64,000 nt of DNA, from assembly GCA_049302185.1 (NCBI GenBank), contig JBAQLV010000012.1, positions 1 to 64,000 on the forward strand. Reading direction: 5' to 3'. This DNA comes from UBA1546 sp049302185. Lineage in GTDB: Bacteria; Nitrospirota; Thermodesulfovibrionia; Thermodesulfovibrionales; UBA1546. The notes under the pieces are model-generated. The model did not search any database and had not been told where the DNA came from. It was given only the letters and a program-made list of their open reading frames with translations. This document shows, piece after piece, positions 23,707 to 33,299 of this stretch (position 1 is the first letter of the stretch; each line of letters starts with the position of its first letter). Position numbers and translations under genes: made by a program.

Positions 23707-26409
23707 TTCATCCGCAAAAAACTGATATTTATCTCTGCCGGTCTGTTCTCCTGTTATGTCCAGCAATGACGGATAAAAAGGCTTATCAAAACGGATTATT
23801 ATCTTTTTAAATCTCGGCAGATATGCGCCTTTTGGAAGCGACTCATAAGACCCTTTTATTGATGCAGGGACAACAGGCACGTTGAGTTCCAGCGCAAGAA
23901 TGCCTACCCCTTTTTTAAAGCCCATGATATTTCCGTCATAAGACCTTCCGCCTTCAGGAAATATGAAGAGGGCTTTGTTATTTTTCAATACATAGGCAGA
24001 AAGCTGGAGAGCTTTTCCCAGATATGTCTCAGGGTCTATGGGTATAACGTGTGCAAGCCTTGCAAAAAAGGCAGTCAGCCTGCTTGTGAAGTATTTCTGA
24101 AATCCCTGAAAGTAAAGCGTTCTGTAAATATTTAAGGGGAGAGCGGCAGCTACGGCAAAGCCATCCAGATTGCTGCCGTGGTTTGAGGCGATTATAAACG
24201 GGACATTAGGGATGTTTTCTATCCCCTTAACCTCAAGCCTGAAGAATATTTTGAAAACCAGCTTGAGAATCCCTGCGAGAAATGACACAAAAAGCCATTC
24301 TATTGCCCCTTGGTTGAGACCGACTTTTTTCTTTTCTTCGTCAGAAGGCTCTCCTGAAAAAATAGAGGCAACACCTTCCTTTGATTCTTCCTTTATTGAA
24401 ATGGATACGGCTGACTGTTTGATCTTCTCCACTATCTCTCCGACTGTCTGGATGTCTGATGCAAAGGTCTCAGGGAGTTTTATGGAAAATTTATTTTCAA
24501 GGCTGACAACAAGCTCTATCCTCTGAAGAGAGTCAAGCCCAAGGTCAAGTTCAAGGTTGTCTTTAGATTGAATTGGCATAGGTTCTTTAAGCAGAGGCGT
24601 TATGCATTCAATGACAGTTTTTCCGACTGCGTCAGAAGTAAGCGCTTTATCTTCACTCTTAACTTTTAATTTCTCACTTTTAACTTTAACAAGGTCTTTA
24701 ATCATGAACCTTCTTAATTTCCCGAGAGGAGTCCTCGGCAGAGGCTCGGAATACAGCGTAAAACCTTTAATCCTCATGTAAGGCGGCAGCTTGCCTGAGA
24801 TACGGCTTAGATCCCAGCCCAATGCCTCATTGATATTGCCTGTCTGCTGTTTTTTTGCATAGTCAAAATCAGGGACGATGATTGCATGAAGGGCTTCTAT
24901 CCTGCCTTTTTCTTCAAGCCCCAGTACGCAGATTTCTTTAATCAGCGGTATCTTTGAATATTCTTTTTCTACCTCTTCAGGATAGATATTTTTGCCTGAA
25001 CCGAGGACGATAAGTTCCTTTATGCGTCCTGTTATAAACAGGTATCCGTCTCTGTCAATATATCCGAGGTCTCCGCTAAAAAACCAGCCGTCTCTGACTG
25101 ACTGTCCTGTTGCATCAGGGTTTTTATAATAACCCTTCATCACCATCGGGCCCCTGATTGCAATCTCTCCTTCTTCACCGGTATTCATCACCCTACCGTC
25201 CGAGGCATTTATTATTTTTATCTCTGTTGACGGGAGCGGTTTCCCGGCAGAGCCGGGCTTTCGTTTATTTATCGGGTTAAATGTGACAACAGGAGATGTC
25301 TCTGTAAGCCCGTAGCCTTCAAGCACTGTAAAGCCAAGCGCTTCAAGGCCTTTCATCACTTCAGGTTCAAGCTTTGCGCCTCCGCTTGCAAAAAAACGGA
25401 ACATGTTTCCAAGCGCATTATGAACCGGTTTGAGTATTGCCTTGCTGATATTAACGCCTGTTTTCTTTCTCAGACTGCCGGAAAATTTCAGCAGGGTTTT
25501 CATTAACAACGGCGCAGGCGCCGGGAGGTTTTTAAATTTATCCATAATCCCGTTTCTTATCATCTCAAGCAGCTGAGGAACGCCGACAAGAATAGTGACG
25601 CCGTTGTCTTTCATCGATGCGGTGATGTCAGGCCCCTTTAAACTCGGGGAATAGGTTATTGCCGCGCCTAAAAAAAGCGGCACAAGGAATGTGGACATGA
25701 ATGGATAGGTATGGTGCAGAGGCAAAAGCGAAAGGACATTGTCGGACTTTGTGATTATGCCTGCCTTTATCAGAGCCTCCGCATCAGAGCAGAAATTTCT
25801 GTGCGTCAGCATCACGCCTTTAGGAATCCCTGTTGTCCCTGATGTATAGATTATAGACGCAATGTCTTCAGAAGATGTCTCAGGATAACGGACTTTTTCT
25901 TTAAACCCCGTGGGAAGCGCTGCTTCTATCGGGGTAAAGCCGCATATCTCCTTAAAATCAGGAGAATCAAGGTTTATTTTCCTTATGTCCAGCCCGGCGG
26001 CTGCTTCAGCTGCATTTGCTTCTGTCTTTGAGCTGAAAAAGACGATCCTCGACTCAGAATCAATAAGAAGATTTCTTAAAGATTCAGGATTGAGCTGCGA
26101 GTCAATCGGGACTGCAATTGCGCCAGCCATCACAATTCCTAAGTATGAGGCGCACCATTCATGCCTGTTCTCCGAGAATATCGCAATCCTGTCAGTCTTG
26201 TTTATTCCTGTCTTTATCAGGCAGGATGCAATGGCCTTTGAATCTGAAGCAAATGCGCTGTAGGTTATTGTCTTCCATGTGCGGTCAACCTCGTTAGAAA
26301 GTTTAAACGGGGCTTGCTTTCTAACGGGGTCAAGATAATAAAAGGCAATATTATCCCCGTGCTTTTCCGCTGTATTTAAGAATATGCTGTGGATAGTGTC
26401 GCCGGTCAT
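23668..26409 (-). CDS. acyl-CoA synthetase / acyl carrier / 1-acylglycerol-phosphate acyltransferase fusion
   Basis: A 913-residue three-part protein. Residues 1 to about 560 form an AMP-forming acyl ligase (IIYTSGTTGIPKGVMLTHRN near 187, the GYGLTETSP motif near 376 and GWFFSGDLGYIDRDG near 445). Next, about 610-680, is an acyl carrier domain with the phosphopantetheine serine in GLDSLQRIEL. From about 715 to the end is a PlsC-type acyltransferase with NHGSNLDGF (H-x4-D) and FPEGGRSYDG. An activated acyl chain could be loaded on the ACP and moved to lysophospholipid, as in 2-acylglycerophosphoethanolamine acylase. The linker at about residue 569-583 is encoded by a heptamer array. No signal peptide. 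Confidence 0.93.
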   Translation of the reverse strand: MTGDTIHSIFLNTAEKHGDNIAFYYLDPVRKQAPFKLSNEVDRTWKTITYSAFASDSKAIASCLIKTGINKTDRIAIFSENRHEWCASYLGIVMAGAIAVPIDSQLNPESLRNLLIDSESRIVFFSSKTEANAAEAAAGLDIRKINLDSPDFKEICGFTPIEAALPTGFKEKVRYPETSSEDIASIIYTSGTTGIPKGVMLTHRNFCSDAEALIKAGIITKSDNVLSLLPLHHTYPFMSTFLVPLFLGAAITYSPSLKGPDITASMKDNGVTILVGVPQLLEMIRNGIMDKFKNLPAPAPLLMKTLLKFSGSLRKKTGVNISKAILKPVHNALGNMFRFFASGGAKLEPEVMKGLEALGFTVLEGYGLTETSPVVTFNPINKRKPGSAGKPLPSTEIKIINASDGRVMNTGEEGEIAIRGPMVMKGYYKNPDATGQSVRDGWFFSGDLGYIDRDGYLFITGRIKELIVLGSGKNIYPEEVEKEYSKIPLIKEICVLGLEEKGRIEALHAIIVPDFDYAKKQQTGNINEALGWDLSRISGKLPPYMRIKGFTLYSEPLPRTPLGKLRRFMIKDLVKVKSEKLKVKSEDKALTSDAVGKTVIECITPLLKEPMPIQSKDNLELDLGLDSLQRIELVVSLENKFSIKLPETFASDIQTVGEIVEKIKQSAVSISIKEESKEGVASIFSGEPSDEEKKKVGLNQGAIEWLFVSFLAGILKLVFKIFFRLEVKGIENIPNVPFIIASNHGSNLDGFAVAAALPLNIYRTLYFQGFQKYFTSRLTAFFARLAHVIPIDPETYLGKALQLSAYVLKNNKALFIFPEGGRSYDGNIMGFKKGVGILALELNVPVVPASIKGSYESLPKGAYLPRFKKIIIRFDKPFYPSLLDITGEQTGRDKYQFFADELKERVKKLMPNA
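24650..24695. repeat. heptamer units in the acyl-ligase linker
   Basis: On the plus strand the sequence runs CACTCTT, AACTTTT, AATTTCT, CACTTTT, AACTTTA, i.e. about six 7-bp units. It encodes the lysine-rich interdomain linker VKSEKLKVKSED. The same unit family forms hairpins at 13131 and 59003. Confidence 0.7.
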
Positions 26410-26545
26410 TTTTATTCATTATCTTCAAACTGAAATAAAATATCAACATGCCACTGAAATACAGGTATAATAAATGTGAGGCAATGACAGAAACTGCGGC
26501 GTAATACACATAGTGTGGTGTTCCTTAAACGCTATGTTTATAATC

Positions 26546-26609
26546 TGTCATTCCCGCGCAGGCGGGAATCCAGAATGCTGCATAGATTCCTGCTTCCGCA
26601 GGAATGACA
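26546..26609. repeat. TGTCATTC...GAATGACA inverted repeat, copy 2
   Basis: The arms carry the hairpins CCCGCGCAGGCGGG and CCTGCTTCCGCAGG; the inner parts are AATCCAG and AGATTCC. It lies before hisI. Confidence 0.85.
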
Positions 26610-26662
26610 AGAAGTGAAATGTTATTTATAGGGCGCTACAATAGTTATTTAACGGAGGAGCT

Positions 26663-26986
26663 ATGATACCGGAATTGAAAGTTGATGACAAAGGCCTGAT
26701 ACCTGCAATCATACAGGATGCAGAGAGCAATGAAGTCCTGATGATGGCTTATATGGATAAAACCGCGCTTGAAAAGACTTTGAAGACAGGGTTTACGCAT
26801 TTCTGGTCGCGTTCAAGGCAGAAATACTGGATGAAGGGAGAGACATCCGGGAATGTTCAGGAAGTAAAAGAGATCCTTTATGACTGCGATGAAGACACCC
26901 TGCTTGTAAAAGTAATCCAGCGCGGAGCAGGCGCCTGCCACACAGGCAGCAGGACATGCTTTTTCAGAAGCATTTCAAAAACCTGA
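26663..26986 (+). CDS. hisI: phosphoribosyl-AMP cyclohydrolase
   Basis: HisI opens the purine ring of phosphoribosyl-AMP in the third step of histidine synthesis. The 107-residue length is that of the stand-alone enzyme. Motifs are intact: GLIPAIIQDAESNEVLMMAYM at the start (zinc/magnesium site further on), FWSRSRQKYWMKGETSGN, then DCDEDTLLVKV and the zinc cysteine region GACHTGSRTCFF. GGAGGAG lies before the ATG. No other his gene is near. Confidence 0.97.
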   Translation: MIPELKVDDKGLIPAIIQDAESNEVLMMAYMDKTALEKTLKTGFTHFWSRSRQKYWMKGETSGNVQEVKEILYDCDEDTLLVKVIQRGAGACHTGSRTCFFRSISKT

Positions 26987-27049
26987 TTTTAAATTCAGCG
27001 TAACAATAATTCTAGACTTCTTACCCTCAAATGCAGTAGTATTATTTTC

Positions 27050-27868
27050 ATGCATATAAAGAAGCATTTATCTTTCAGTGCATTACGCAGTATGATTTCC
27101 ACTCCTCTACAGAGTTTATCGGAACATCGTCAGCTAAGTAAAGTTAAACATTCCATTCATGATGTTTTCATGTCTGTCTTTGCAATGATGTTTTTCCAGG
27201 ACCCTTCAATACTTCAGTTTCAGAAGAGATTAGATGATGCCATTCACAATAACAATCTAAGAACTCTCTTTCAAGTACAATCTATTCCAAAAGACAGCCA
27301 GATGAGAGATGTGATAGATGAAGTAGACAGCAGGGAACTTGAGCCAATATTTTATGATTATTTTCATGCATTACAAAGGGGCAAGCATCTTGAGCAATAT
27401 CGGATATTAGGAGGTTATTATCTGATAAATGGGAACGAAGATACCCTATGGGTAAACTATTTTGAATACTGGATAATTGATAAGGGCAAGGTGACATATC
27501 ATAACAGTTGGGTAACTGACATCATTATAAAGGAAAGGACTGTGACAGAGCTTGTGAAAGCTGGGAGATGTCGTTGGAAGATAGAGAATGAGACATTCAA
27601 TACCCTGAAGAATCAGGGGTATCATATAGAACATAACTATGGACATGGTGAGAAGCACCTTTCCATGAATTTTTTTCTTTTAAATCTTCTGGCTTTTTTT
27701 ATGCATCAGATATTTGAGTTAACAGATGATCTGTATCAACAATTGAGGCAGAAATTTGGCAGTAAACGTAATTTATGGGATCATATGAGGGCTTCTACCC
27801 ATCTTATAATCTTTCCAGATTGGGTGACATTTCTACGGCGGCTACTCAGGCCTTCTGATTTTTTGTGA
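27050..27868 (+). pseudogene. internally deleted transposase
   Basis: A 272-residue frame with an N-terminal region (RSMISTPLQSLSEHRQLSKVKHSIHDVFMSVFAMMFFQDP) and a C-terminal region (RWKIENETFNTLKNQGYHIEHNYGHG) of an IS4-superfamily DDE transposase, often annotated just as transposase family protein. Between about residues 126 and 130 the sequence jumps from the EQYRILGGYYLI strand straight to NGNEDTLWVNYFEYW, so the central catalytic core with the two Asp residues (about 150 residues in full-length relatives) is missing. The deletion keeps the frame. It cannot transpose on its own. No clear terminal repeats were found. Confidence 0.75.
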
Positions 27869-28262
27869 ATACTCTACGGCCCTTAGAGTAATCTGTTTGT
27901 CCTTCAATCCATGCTTTACTTTGCAAATTCTATCCGAAAGAAAGGCAGGACAGGTGTGTCTAAATACTGTCTTTTTGCGTAATATTACAGAACCTTATTG
28001 AACAAAAATTGAAAAATACCCACTTATATTACATCTTTATTCTGGCAGTTTTTAGATTATAGGTGATAGCAATTTCTAAGGGCTATTTTTGATTGGTTAC
28101 CGAGATTTGCTGGATGATAGCTTTTTAACTTGACATTAGTTTTTATATATGATATAAATTCTTCGAAAGTATTATTTTTTGATGATTAAAGATTAGGCAA
28201 TTTGTTTTATGGTTTAGTTTTTTCATTAATTTCAAAAACTCAAAGAAAGGAGGGTTTGTATT
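27869..28262 (+). other. leader region of the formate dehydrogenase operon
   Basis: About 390 bases without a gene. The first part is probably the tail of the transposase element. The second part is very A/T rich and carries a sigma-70-like promoter at 28130-28158 and the AAGGAGGG ribosome site of fdhA. I see no clear operator. Confidence 0.5.
28130..28158 (+). promoter_or_regulatory. sigma-70-like promoter of the formate dehydrogenase operon
   Basis: TTGACA at 28130-28135, a 17-base spacer and TATAAA at 28153-28158. The -35 is a perfect match, the -10 differs from TATAAT by one base, and spacing is ideal. Transcription would begin near 28165, about 100 bases before the fdhA start codon. Confidence 0.75.
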
Positions 28263-31200
28263 ATGAAGGTCATCACACGAAGAGACTTTTTAAAGATCTC
28301 TGGAATTACTGTAGCCGGCCTGACAATCAGTCAATTAGGATTTGATCTTACCCCTGTTCAGGTCTATGCTGCTGAACTGAGGATCAAAGGGGCCAAGGAA
28401 ACACCGACGATCTGCTGCTTTTGTTCAGTAGGCTGCGGAATCCTGGTATCCACAGACAAAAAAGGGAAGGTGATCAACGCAGAAGGAGACACTGATCACC
28501 CGATCAGTGAGGGTGCACTATGTGCCAAAGGTGCTTCATCGTATCAGATTGCAGTCAATGATAGCCGCCTGAAAAAGGTACGCTATCGTGCTCCTAACAG
28601 TGATAAGTGGAAAGAGGTCAGTTGGGAGTGGGCAATGGACAAAATTGCAGCAAACATTAAAAAGAGCAGAGATAAAAGCTTTGTTGAAAAGAATGCCGAA
28701 GGGAAGGTGGTAAACCGAACTAATGGTATTGCTTCCGTCGGCAGCGCTGCCTTGGACAATGAGGAGTGCTGGCTTTACCAGAAATTCTTAAGATCTCTGG
28801 GCCTCGTCTATATTGAGCATCAGGCCCGTATATGACACAGCGCAACTGTAGCGGCTCTGGCAGAGTCGTTCGGGCGCGGTGCAATGACAAACCATTATAT
28901 TGATTTTCGTAATGCTGATGTTATTCTGAACATGGGTAGCAATGTAGCTGAAAACCATCCGGTCTCTTTTAAATGGATCCAGGCGGCCCGGGATAAAGGT
29001 GCTATCTTTATTCATGTAGATCCGCGGTTTACACGTACATCAGCAAGGGCCGATATTTTTGCGAGGCTTCGTTCAGGGACAGATATCGCCTTTCTTGGCG
29101 GTATGATTAAATACATCCTGGACAATAACCTTTACGATGAATTTTATGTCAAAAACTATACTAATGCTTCATATATTGTAAGCCCCAAGTATGGTTTTGA
29201 TGACGGACTTTTCTCGGGCTATAACCCCCCAAAAAGGTCATATGATCAATCGATGTGGGCAATAGAAAAGGATGAAAACGGGATATCTAAGCAGGATATG
29301 GCCTTACAGAATGAAAGATGTGTATTCCAGCTTCTAAAGAAGCATTATTCACGGTATACATTTGAGAAAGTTACGGCGATTACCGGAACTCCTCAGGAAG
29401 ACCTTGAAAAAGTTTATAAGGTTTACGGCTCTACGGGAAAGCCTGATAAAGCCGGCACCGAGCTGTATGCAATGGGCTGGACCCAGCACACTGTTGGCGT
29501 TCAGAATATTCGTGCGATGTCCATTATCCAGTCCCTCTTGGGTAATATGGGTATTGCCGGTGGTGGTATCAATGCCCTGAGAGGTGAGTCCAATGTGCAG
29601 GGATCGACCGATCAGGGGCTGCTTTTCCATATTGTTCCGGGATATTTACCGGTACCCCGCGCTCAATGGGCAAAACTTGCGGATTACAATAAAACTACTC
29701 CTTCTACTAAGGATCCGAGAAGCGTCAACTGGTGGAAAAACAGACCAAAGTATGTAGCATCCCTCTTAAAATCTTTTTATGGAGAAAAGGCAACAAAAGA
29801 AAATGACTTCGGATACGCCTTGTTGCCCAAGCTTGATCCAACACAGGATGCATCATGGCTGAACCTTTTCGATGAAATGTATAAAGGAACCTTCACCGGT
29901 TTCTTTGCATGGGGCATGAATCCTGTCTGTTCAGGTGCAAATGCAGGTAAAGTCCGTACAGCATTGGCGAAACTTGACTGGATGGTAAACGTGAATGTCT
30001 TCGATAGTGAAACTGGTTCTTTCTGGAAGGGTCCAGGTATAAACCCTAAAAATATAAAGACCGAGGTATTCCAGCTTCCATGTGCGGCCTTCCTTGAAAA
30101 AGAAGGAAGCATAAGTAACAGCGGCCGCTGGATGCAGTGGCGCTGGAAAGCTACAAATCCTCCAGGAGATGCAATGCCTGATGGAGAGATCATGAATGAT
30201 CTATTCAAAAAAGTTCAGGCACTTTATAAAAAAGAAAAAGGAGTCTTCCCTGATCCTATCCTGAATTTAAAATGGGATTATGAGACCAACGGCAAATTCG
30301 ATATCCACACAGTAGCTAAAGAGATCAATGGCTACTTCTTAGAGGATATTCCGGAACATCCGGTAGACAAAAAGGCATACAAGAAAGGAACTCTGGTACC
30401 GAGCTTCGTATTCTTACTCGATGATGGCCGTACATCATGTGGCAACTGGATATATTCTGCCAGTTATACCGAGGCTGGAAATATGGCCGCACGGAGGAAG
30501 AAGACCGATCCGACAGGATTAGGCCTTTATCCGGAGTGGTCATGGGCATGGCCGGTTAACAGAAGGATTATCTATAACCGTGCCTCAGTTGATCTGGACG
30601 GAAATCCGCGCGATCCAAAGCGGCCATTACTCAAATGGGATGCAGCTGCAAAAAAATGGGTTGGAGATATCCCGGACGGACCGGCGCCGCCAATGGGTAC
30701 GCAGGGTGTCTATCCATTTATCATGAAGCCTGATGGGGTTGCCTCAATATTCGGACCGGGGTTAAAAGACGGCCCGTTCCCGGAACATTATGAACCGTTG
30801 GAATGTCCGATTGAAAAAAACCTGATGTCCAATCAGAGGATTAATCCTGCTGTCAAGATATTTGAGGGAGGTCCCGATACGTTTGCAACGTGTGATCCTA
30901 AATATCCTTTTGTCTGCAGTACATACAGAGTAGCAGAGCACTGGCAGACCGGGGTATTGACCCGCTGGCTCCCATGGCTCATAGAAGCTGAACCTCAGAT
31001 GTTCTGCGAGATGAGCCATGAGTTGGCAAAACTCAGGGGAATTGAAAACGGTGAGCGTGTTCTGGTAGAAACATCGAGAGGCAAGGTAGAGGCAGTAGCC
31101 ATTGTTACACTTCGTCTCAAACCCTTTACAATCGCAGGCCAGACAATTCACCAGATAGGAATCCCCTGGCATTTTGGATGGCTACATCCAAAGGATGGCG

Positions 31201-31328
31201 GGGATAGTGCCAACTTACTGACTCCTACAATAGGTGATCCAAATACCATGATACCTGAATCCAAGGCATTTATGGCTAATGTCACAAAAATAACCAAACA
31301 ACCGACCAAAAAGGTCAAAATATCTTAA
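28263..31328 (+). CDS. selenocysteine-containing formate dehydrogenase, catalytic subunit
   Basis: This molybdopterin oxidoreductase oxidises formate to CO2. The gene is interrupted by an in-frame TGA at 28833-28835 (codon 191). The flanking sequence EHQARI-(TGA)-HSATVAALAESFGRGAMTNH is the selenocysteine active site of FdnG/FdhA, so the two open frames (28263-28835 and from 28836) are one gene of 1021 residues. A twin-arginine signal (TRRDFLKIS, then a hydrophobic stretch and a VYA-AEL cleavage site) sends it to the periplasm. The N-terminal 4Fe-4S motif CCFCSVGCGILV lies near residue 51, the essential Lys in CAKGAS near 86. The ATG has AAGGAGGG. fdhB follows 15 bases later. Confidence 0.96.
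28836..28875 (+). promoter_or_regulatory. bacterial SECIS-like hairpin
   Basis: Immediately downstream of the UGA codon, GGCTCT and AGAGTC at 28853-28867 form a short stem around a small G-containing loop, at the distance (about 18-30 bases) where SelB reads bacterial SECIS elements. Stem length is modest and the exact apical loop differs from E. coli fdhF, so the assignment rests mainly on the conserved Sec context. Confidence 0.6.
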
Positions 31329-31343
31329 GGGAGGTGATAACTA

Positions 31344-32078
31344 ATGGCAGATAAATCCTTTTTCATAGATACAACCAAATGTACGGCATGCAGGGGATGT
31401 CAGATAGCCTGCAAACAGTGGAATATGAATCCAGGAACTAAAACCTTACAGCGCGGGAGCCATCAGAACCCGGAGGACCTATCCTATTTTACTTACAAAT
31501 TAGTAAGGTTCAGCGAATTAGAAGTGGATGGCAAGCCCAGATGGTATTTCTTCGGAGATCAATGCAGACACTGCACTGAACCCCCATGCAAGATGACTGC
31601 TGAATCTTTAAAATTAAAAGCTATAACTAAAGATGAAGCAACAGGTGCAGTGCTTTATGATCCGAAGGTAAAGGTAAAGGCAGCAGATTTCAAACAGATA
31701 AAAGAATCATGCCCGTGGGACATACCTCGAAGAGATGAAAAGACTCAAGGAATGGCTAAGTGCACCATGTGTATTGACAGGATTAAAGAAGGGCTGTTGC
31801 CGGCATGTGTCAAAACCTGCCCTACAGGCGCTATGAACTTCGGGGATCGGGAAAAGATGCTTGATATGGCTCAGAAAAGATTAAAAGAGGTTAAGGCAAT
31901 GTATCCCAAAGCCGAGCTTCTGAATGCCGACTTTGTCAGAACTATCTTCCTTGTGATTGATGAACCCAAGAAGTACCACAAGTTTGCCGCAGTTGTAGAT
32001 ACTTCAGGAATTACAAAGTTTGCGGCTATGAAAAAATTGATTCAGCCTGTGGTAAACTTCTCTAAGTTGGCGGGGTAA
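31344..32078 (+). CDS. formate dehydrogenase iron-sulfur subunit
   Basis: The 244-residue electron-transfer subunit has four cysteine groups for 4Fe-4S clusters: CTACRGCQIACKQWN (residues 12-26), CRHCTEPPCK, a Cys-Pro-Trp-Asp-Ile-Pro segment, and CTMCIDRIKEGLLPACVKTCP. It resembles the beta subunit of FDH-N but lacks the C-terminal membrane anchor, so it would be carried out with FdhA as a soluble periplasmic partner or meet an unlinked membrane cytochrome. GGGAGGTG precedes the ATG. The strong terminator after it marks the end of the two-gene transcript. Confidence 0.94.
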   Translation: MADKSFFIDTTKCTACRGCQIACKQWNMNPGTKTLQRGSHQNPEDLSYFTYKLVRFSELEVDGKPRWYFFGDQCRHCTEPPCKMTAESLKLKAITKDEATGAVLYDPKVKVKAADFKQIKESCPWDIPRRDEKTQGMAKCTMCIDRIKEGLLPACVKTCPTGAMNFGDREKMLDMAQKRLKEVKAMYPKAELLNADFVRTIFLVIDEPKKYHKFAAVVDTSGITKFAAMKKLIQPVVNFSKLAG

Positions 32079-32100
32079 CAATTATTTAACGTTAACTTAA

Positions 32101-32142
32101 AATAGCTTGTTTCGGGGAAACCTCGAAACAAGCTATTTTTTT
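32101..32142 (+). terminator. strong intrinsic terminator after fdhB
   Basis: A perfect 14-bp stem (AATAGCTTGTTTCG with its complement), a nine-base loop GGGAAACCT and a run of seven T. Partial readthrough would be needed to express fdhE from the same promoter. Confidence 0.93.
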
Positions 32143-32159
32143 GAAGTGAGAGGTGTTAT

Positions 32160-33023
32160 TTGAGTGGATCATTAGAAAAGATAAAAGAGCAGATAGTACA
32201 GCTCAAGAAAAAAAACCCTGCATATGATGAAATTCTAAATTTTTATGAAAAGGTTTTTCAAGAGCAGGAAGCTATAAAATCCGTACTAAATGTTAATCCC
32301 GTAGAGACCGGTAAGGATTTGAAAGCTTTACAGATTAAAGAGGGTTTTCCTCTGATAAACAAAGGAGACTTTATCCTTGACATACCATCTTCTGTTATTT
32401 TATTTGAATCCCTGTGTCAGATTGGTAAAAATGCAACTGATAAGATGAGAGAAGGTATTAATGTGATAGAAGATGCTATTAAAGATGGATTTTTAGACCC
32501 TGCGAAACTTTTGGAGAGACATTACGATAAAACATACATAGATAAAATATTGGAAGACATAGAGATAGACGAGGCGGTTTTGAACTTTCTTATTCACATG
32601 AGTATCAAACCCTTTCTTGATGCCAATGTCGAAAAGCTTAAGGACCAAGTTGACTTGAAGAATTGGCTCAGAGGATATTGTCCTATTTGCGGCTCTTTTC
32701 CCCACATGTCCGAGTTGAAAGGAGAAGGCCAAAGGTTCTTTGCGTGTTCTTTCTGTGGCTTTAAGTGGACTAGTGAACGTTTGAAATGTCCCTTCTGCGA
32801 AAATAAAGACCATGAATCACTTCACTATTTTTATGAAGAGGGGAAAGAGATTTATAGGGTGGATGTGTGCGATAAGTGTAAACAATACATTAAGACCGTG
32901 GATTCACGTAAATTTGATTATGAACCAGACCTTAACTTAGAGGATATTGCGACTATTCATCTCGATATTTTAGCATCTGAGAAGGGTTTTAAAAGACCTG
33001 TGCCTAACTTGTGGGGTCTTTAA
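32160..33023 (+). CDS. fdhE: formate dehydrogenase accessory protein FdhE
   Basis: FdhE helps mature or protect Tat-exported formate dehydrogenases before export. The 287 residues contain the four CxxC pairs of the family, GYCPICGSFPHM, FFACSFCGFKW, LKCPFCENKDHE and VDVCDKCKQYIKT, between about residues 175 and 250, which bind iron in rubredoxin-like fashion. The likely start is TTG at 32160, preceded by GAGAGG. It follows the fdhAB genes but lies behind a strong terminator, so its level is probably lower than theirs. Confidence 0.94.
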   Translation: MSGSLEKIKEQIVQLKKKNPAYDEILNFYEKVFQEQEAIKSVLNVNPVETGKDLKALQIKEGFPLINKGDFILDIPSSVILFESLCQIGKNATDKMREGINVIEDAIKDGFLDPAKLLERHYDKTYIDKILEDIEIDEAVLNFLIHMSIKPFLDANVEKLKDQVDLKNWLRGYCPICGSFPHMSELKGEGQRFFACSFCGFKWTSERLKCPFCENKDHESLHYFYEEGKEIYRVDVCDKCKQYIKTVDSRKFDYEPDLNLEDIATIHLDILASEKGFKRPVPNLWGL

Positions 33024-33025
33024 TT

Positions 33026-33265
33026 TTACCCCCCTTTTGTTTGAAACTCCACTATTTTTGATTCGTCTTTCTGCATAGAAGACCTGCCGTCAAACACGCC
33101 GCCTTCAATTATTGTCAACTTGCCTGTAGAGATATCTCCAGATACCTGCCCTTTTGCTTTTATCTCAACAATCTCTTTAGCCTTCAGATTACCATCTACC
33201 CTGCCACCGATGCATCAAATATTGCGGATGCTTTTTTTTCTTCGAGCCTCACGAATTCATAGTGG
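33026..33265 (-). pseudogene. bactofilin remnant, frameshifted
   Basis: On the minus strand, about 60 codons read GRVDGNLKAKEIVEIKAKGQ and then VSGDISTGKLTIIEGGVFDGR, with a tail ending in KGG before the TAA at 33026. The short right-handed repeats and the GGVFDGR-S-M motif are typical of bactofilins, polymer-forming cytoskeletal proteins. Upstream the frame meets a stop, while a neighbouring frame (HYEFVRLEEKKASAIFDAS) could be the lost N-terminal part, one base out of phase. No full gene remains. Confidence 0.5.
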
Positions 33266-33267
33266 GT

Positions 33268-33299
33268 TAAATAACTCAAAACTCATAACTCAAAACTCC
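33268..33299. repeat. AACTCAA heptamer array overlapping the HNH gene end
   Basis: AACTCAA, AACTCAT, AACTCAA, AACTCC in direct repeat. On the minus strand it supplies the final codons and stop of the HNH gene, whose encoded end is SFEL. Confidence 0.7.
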
